Assembly (NCBI GenBank): GCA_913058575.1
Contig: CAJXRF010000031.1
Span: 1 to 56,080 of the forward strand
Length of the DNA: 56,080 nt
Direction of reading: 5' to 3'
Source: an uncultured Bermanella sp.
GTDB lineage: Bacteria > Pseudomonadota > Gammaproteobacteria > Pseudomonadales > Oceanobacteraceae
The position numbers and the translations under genes are program-made. The notes beneath the pieces are model-generated. The model worked only from the letters and a program-made list of their open reading frames with translations, made no database searches and was not told where the DNA came from. This document shows, one piece after another, positions 52,958-56,080 of the stretch. Numbering within the stretch: the first letter of the stretch is position 1; each line of letters starts with the position of its first letter.

Positions 52958-53432
52958 TCTTATAATTCTTTTAAGTGATTAGATGTATTCAGGGGAGACT
53001 TGATAGCCCAACTAAAATTCAGGTAAGTACTAGGCACTATACTCTTAAATTTCCAGCACAGTGTAATTGGCTGCTAAATTTTAATCAATTAAGCATATCT
53101 ACAATATAATGGTAAAAGAAAAGGAAAACAGTGCCCATAGATGATTGCCCTCGCCATATAATACCCAGCACCCACTTGTATGGGCATGGTGGATAACTGC
53201 AAAGCGGTTTATTTACGGTAAACTATTTTCAAACAACGTATGGGTACATATTTAAAAACTCTATACTTCGCCCCATAAATTAGATGAATAAGAACAACCT
53301 GGCCCTTTAAAATCTGCTTAGTAAACCATGCTATTTATCAAAGCACTGTATACTTTCTTGATCACTATCTTATCTCTCTCCATATACCGGCTAGCCATTT
53401 TTAAAGGGCTAGCACCCAGCAAATAAAAAGAG
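52958..53432. other. Intergenic region with a hairpin
   Basis: About 475 bases without a supported gene. A hairpin at 53390-53413 (GCTAGCC, 10-base loop, GGCTAGC) lies 20 bases after the stop of the leftward zinc-ribbon gene and may end its transcript. No T-run is present. The rest is AT-rich with no clear element. Confidence 0.45.
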
Positions 53433-54641
53433 TTAATCACTCAAACCACACTCTTTACAATATTGGCCATATACATAGGTATCCCCTTTACAATGACCGC
53501 ACTGCCTAAACTGTTTAAAGCCACATATAGAACAAGCCTGATTGCCATTAGGCAAGTGGCACCCACAATTTTGACACTGTCCTTTTATAATGCGCTTTTG
53601 AGTGATTTTTTCCTGAGAGAAAATCTTTTTCTGCATGAAATATATGAGTGATAAAGCCGTGATTACCGCAATGCCCATCATGGCATAATGCCAAATAGCA
53701 ATAAGGTTAAAAGATTCAAGAAATTCAAAAACTTGTTTTAAAAGCTTCTTTGGCACTATGTCATAAATAAGCTCCACTATTTTAAAAATAACGGGAATAA
53801 ACACCACCACCAAAAGATGGGCAGATACCAAGCTTTGGTAAGGACGACTTGCTTTGACGCTTTTCGCATTCCACAAATAAAAAATAAAGATAAGCGGCAA
53901 TAGAAATAGCATTTCCATTCCAAGGCGGTTCACTGGATACCAGAAATTTAAATCCCGCAGCGCCTCTAATAGAGCACCTCGATTTACTTTTGGCGACCTT
54001 TCTATCATGCTAAACAAGCGGCTAATACGCTCATCTTGCATAATCTTAGACTCGGCTTTGGCTTCTTCACTTACCAGGCCATTAAGGTCATCGGTAAGTT
54101 CTGATATTTTTTTCTTTAAGGGCGCTTGATTTTCATTAGCAGAGTTTTGCTCGGCAATTACTTCTAGAAGAGCGGTATTATATGCACCACTGGTACGCTT
54201 AAGTTCTAACTCCATTTTGACAATATGGTTTCTATTTCGAAGAAATGCATTCAGATCACTGGCTAAGGTTTTATCGTCTTCAATAGATCGCAATAGTTTT
54301 GATATTGGCGCACAAACAGGATGTAGAGATTTTACCCTGTCTTTTTCGTTTATATGAACATAACTGCTGCGATACCTAGTTACTATGCCTGCGGTGCGAA
54401 TAAGCCGATTGTTCTGGTTCCAGTCATCGTCAATTACAATATCTCGACAATATTGAGGAATAAACTCATTGGGTGTAGCCAATTGACGGGTGTGATCAGA
54501 CAAACCTTGAAAGACGGAAATCAAGATAAACACATCAAGAAAAATAATAATGGTGAATACTGTCTTACCAATAGCTTGATCATTTAAACTGGTAAGATTA
54601 GAACTGAATCGCTTTATTTTATTTATGATGTGCTTCAGCAT
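53433..54641 (-). CDS. Membrane protein with C-terminal double zinc ribbon
   Basis: A 402-aa inner-membrane protein. TM1 is near residue 28 (TVFTIIIFLDVFILISVF). A ~200-residue periplasmic helical part follows, with coiled-coil-like ISELTDDLNGLVSEEAKAES. Three more helices lie near 230-335. The last ~50 residues hold two zinc ribbons: CQNCGCHLPNGNQACSICG and CGHCKGDTYVYGQYCKECG. Four CxxC pairs, as seen, would bind two zincs. The domain order suggests a membrane sensor or an assembly factor whose ribbons face the cytoplasm. No family name is known to me. AGGAC supports the ATG. Confidence 0.65.
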   Translation of the reverse strand: MLKHIINKIKRFSSNLTSLNDQAIGKTVFTIIIFLDVFILISVFQGLSDHTRQLATPNEFIPQYCRDIVIDDDWNQNNRLIRTAGIVTRYRSSYVHINEKDRVKSLHPVCAPISKLLRSIEDDKTLASDLNAFLRNRNHIVKMELELKRTSGAYNTALLEVIAEQNSANENQAPLKKKISELTDDLNGLVSEEAKAESKIMQDERISRLFSMIERSPKVNRGALLEALRDLNFWYPVNRLGMEMLFLLPLIFIFYLWNAKSVKASRPYQSLVSAHLLVVVFIPVIFKIVELIYDIVPKKLLKQVFEFLESFNLIAIWHYAMMGIAVITALSLIYFMQKKIFSQEKITQKRIIKGQCQNCGCHLPNGNQACSICGFKQFRQCGHCKGDTYVYGQYCKECGLSD

Positions 54642-54762
54642 GTTGTTTGTCCTATTATGGCCAACTCAAAGTTATTATAGCCAATACCTTAGCTGTGATG
54701 AAGAAGCAGGGAGTTCAGATAAATTTTTATTAACATCAGAAACATGAACTGACTACTTGAAT

Positions 54763-55470
54763 TTAGTTTTCAATAACAAGCTTAGAATGCTTTTTTAACA
54801 TGGGCACCATCTCAGAAATAACAGCCGCACACTGCTCGGGCTTAGATTGTAAAATAAAATGAGGCCCTTCTATGGTTTTTACCATTATATTATTAAAGCT
54901 ATTTCTAAACTCGTTAAGTTTCCCAGAGCACACCAGTTTATCCGATACCGCTTGAATATACCCCACCGGTAGCTCAATGTCCCTAGGGTGATAAATAAGA
55001 GAATACATAGCGCCTAGCCTGGCCTTGATTAAAGCAGAAGAAAGTGAGTATAAACAAGTTTTAAATAGATGAATTAGCTCATCGCTAGCATCAGAACCTA
55101 GAAATAAAGCTTTAATGAATAGCGTTGAAAATGGCAACTTTAAAAGGAATTTAAGCGGTAAGCACCGCGCTAAAAACACAAGGCATTTACTTGGCGTGGA
55201 TAAAAACGTAGCAACAAATATAACCCCTTTCAAGTTCTCCATTCCACTCTTAGCGAGCGCCATGCCAATAGGGCCAGAAAAAGACTCTGCTATAAGAATA
55301 AAATCTTCATCAGGCAGTCGCTGTTTTACATATACAATAATGGAAGCGTAATCCTGCGCTCCTGAATTAGGAAGCGCTATTACTTCCCATTGAAACCCAG
55401 GAAGCATTTGAAGCAAGGGAGAAAATAAATCTCCCGTACCGTCCATGCCTGGTAATAAAACTAGCTTCAA
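54763..55470 (-). CDS. Alpha/beta-hydrolase
   Basis: A 235-aa alpha/beta hydrolase. The start LVLLPGMDGTGDLFSPLL contains the oxyanion-hole LPG region. The nucleophile elbow is IAESFSGPIGMALA (Ser near residue 84), and the catalytic His lies in EGPHFILQSKPEQ near the end; the acid is probably D192 in QAVSDKLVCSGK. It resembles small esterase/lipase-type or AB_hydrolase_6 members; the substrate is unknown. The apparent start is TTG, nine bases after AAGGGAG. It lies alone between the zinc-ribbon gene and the DUF1330 gene, both leftward. Confidence 0.8.
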   Translation of the reverse strand: MKLVLLPGMDGTGDLFSPLLQMLPGFQWEVIALPNSGAQDYASIIVYVKQRLPDEDFILIAESFSGPIGMALAKSGMENLKGVIFVATFLSTPSKCLVFLARCLPLKFLLKLPFSTLFIKALFLGSDASDELIHLFKTCLYSLSSALIKARLGAMYSLIYHPRDIELPVGYIQAVSDKLVCSGKLNEFRNSFNNIMVKTIEGPHFILQSKPEQCAAVISEMVPMLKKHSKLVIEN

Positions 55471-55592
55471 TATGGTGAACTCCCTTTAAAAATTAAGCTC
55501 AGACAAATTTATTCTTGACTACTTTAATCGCTATTTTTACACACATAGAGCAAGGGAAATTTGTACCGCTAGGGCCTTGCTTAACAGAGCAT

Positions 55593-55883
55593 TTAATGGT
55601 CACTAAACTCTGGCACAATAATCACCAAGCCTTCTGTAACCTTATTCCTTAATTTAGATAGCTCCTGGCTTTCTTTGCAATCATAAAAAGCCTGAGCCTT
55701 TTCCTGACTAGCGAATTTATACATCACCATATGAGAATATGGCGAACCTTCAAGGGAGGTTACAGTGGATGCAACCAGCAATTCTCCACCGTGCTTTTCA
55801 ATTATGGGTAAAGATAACGGCCCAAGTTCATGAATTCTTTGCTTATCGATAACATTGTAATGATAAATTATATATCCACTCAT
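55593..55883 (-). CDS. DUF1330 domain protein
   Basis: A 96-aa cytoplasmic protein of the DUF1330 family, a ferredoxin-like dimeric alpha-beta barrel. The start SGYIIYHYNVIDKQRI and HGGELLVASTVTSLEG with MVMYKFASQEKAQAFYDCKE are the usual blocks. Function is not known for the family; it is related in shape to ABM proteins. AAGGA eight bases upstream supports the ATG. It is possibly in one unit with the hydrolase downstream (122 bases). Confidence 0.88.
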   Translation of the reverse strand: MSGYIIYHYNVIDKQRIHELGPLSLPIIEKHGGELLVASTVTSLEGSPYSHMVMYKFASQEKAQAFYDCKESQELSKLRNKVTEGLVIIVPEFSDH

Positions 55884-56080
55884 TTTTTAGTCCTTAAATA
55901 CTGTAAACAACCCAAGCGCCTAACAACCTTAAACATACAACCATAGAAATATTTAAAATCGCTAAGGAATTGCATTACGCCTTATTGTGAATTAACTATA
56001 TTTTAGAAGATAGCCACGAATTAAATAACGCGGATTCAACCTTGAAGTGCATCAAAGCCTAAGCTGCTAATGCAGCCATA

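Overview
The window is a stretch of AT-leaning (roughly 40% GC by eye) chromosome from a Gram-negative, motile, probably marine gammaproteobacterium. The evidence is lipobox lipoproteins, outer-membrane barrels, a methyl-accepting chemotaxis protein, a family I.1 lipase with its foldase, a QorB-type quinone reductase and many free-standing periplasmic solute-binding proteins. The mix resembles Oceanospirillales-type heterotrophs such as Bermanella or Oleispira; that placement is inference, since no marker gene is present. There is no phage, CRISPR array or conjugative module. One tRNA gene (Gly, anticodon CCC) is present.

Layout. 1-2004 is almost empty of genes: recurring 12-bp motifs, hairpins, and one orphan GspC-like PDZ protein. 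2005-8544 holds a PAP2 phosphatase and a divergent cluster: AraC regulator, GST and solute-binding protein leftward; GMC alcohol dehydrogenase, SRPBCC protein and a second GST rightward. This looks like a regulated oxidation and detoxification unit. 8549-16678 has a chemoreceptor, a YHYH lipoprotein with a small His-rich exported partner, a solute-binding protein, an exported barrel-like protein, and a porin paired with a short PstS-like protein. 17052-26041 carries a Crp-type regulator, a GGDEF cyclase, a LysR/qorB divergent pair, a degenerate trypsin-like exported protein, two paralogous lipoproteins and an FMN reductase. 26268-36267 is a series of regulator-enzyme pairs: LysR with a membrane di-iron hydroxylase, HxlR with MAPEG, MarR with a hotdog thioesterase. 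It also holds a DJ-1-like protein, an ABM protein, a nitroreductase and a metallo-beta-lactamase-fold protein.

36573-41486 contains a two-subunit bacterioferritin operon in which heme-ligand and ferroxidase residues are split between subunits. It is followed by exported lipid-directed enzymes: an EEP phosphodiesterase with a cationic leader helix, lipase LipA and foldase LifO. 41568-46930 is the most disturbed part: a C-terminal degV fragment, two solute-binding proteins, an octanucleotide repeat, a VWA lipoprotein, and a solute-binding pseudogene broken by a 1-nt frameshift and by a 270-bp inverted-repeat element that carries a TTAA target duplication. 47078-55883 has a PQQ-type dehydrogenase fused to cytochrome c, a TauE exporter, intact DegV, a methyltransferase, tRNA-Gly, two poorly known membrane proteins, an alpha/beta hydrolase and a DUF1330 protein.

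Three themes stand out. Periplasmic SBP_bac_3 proteins occur six times (one dead) with no permease beside any of them. Small regulator-enzyme divergent pairs have visible palindromic operators. A set of exported hydrolases and binding proteins would suit a life on lipids and dissolved organics. I do not see a clear new defence or secretion system. The strongest new-looking items are the TTAA inverted-repeat element, the paired HxlR sites, the MarR operator, the pseudoprotease and the cationic-helix EEP enzyme.
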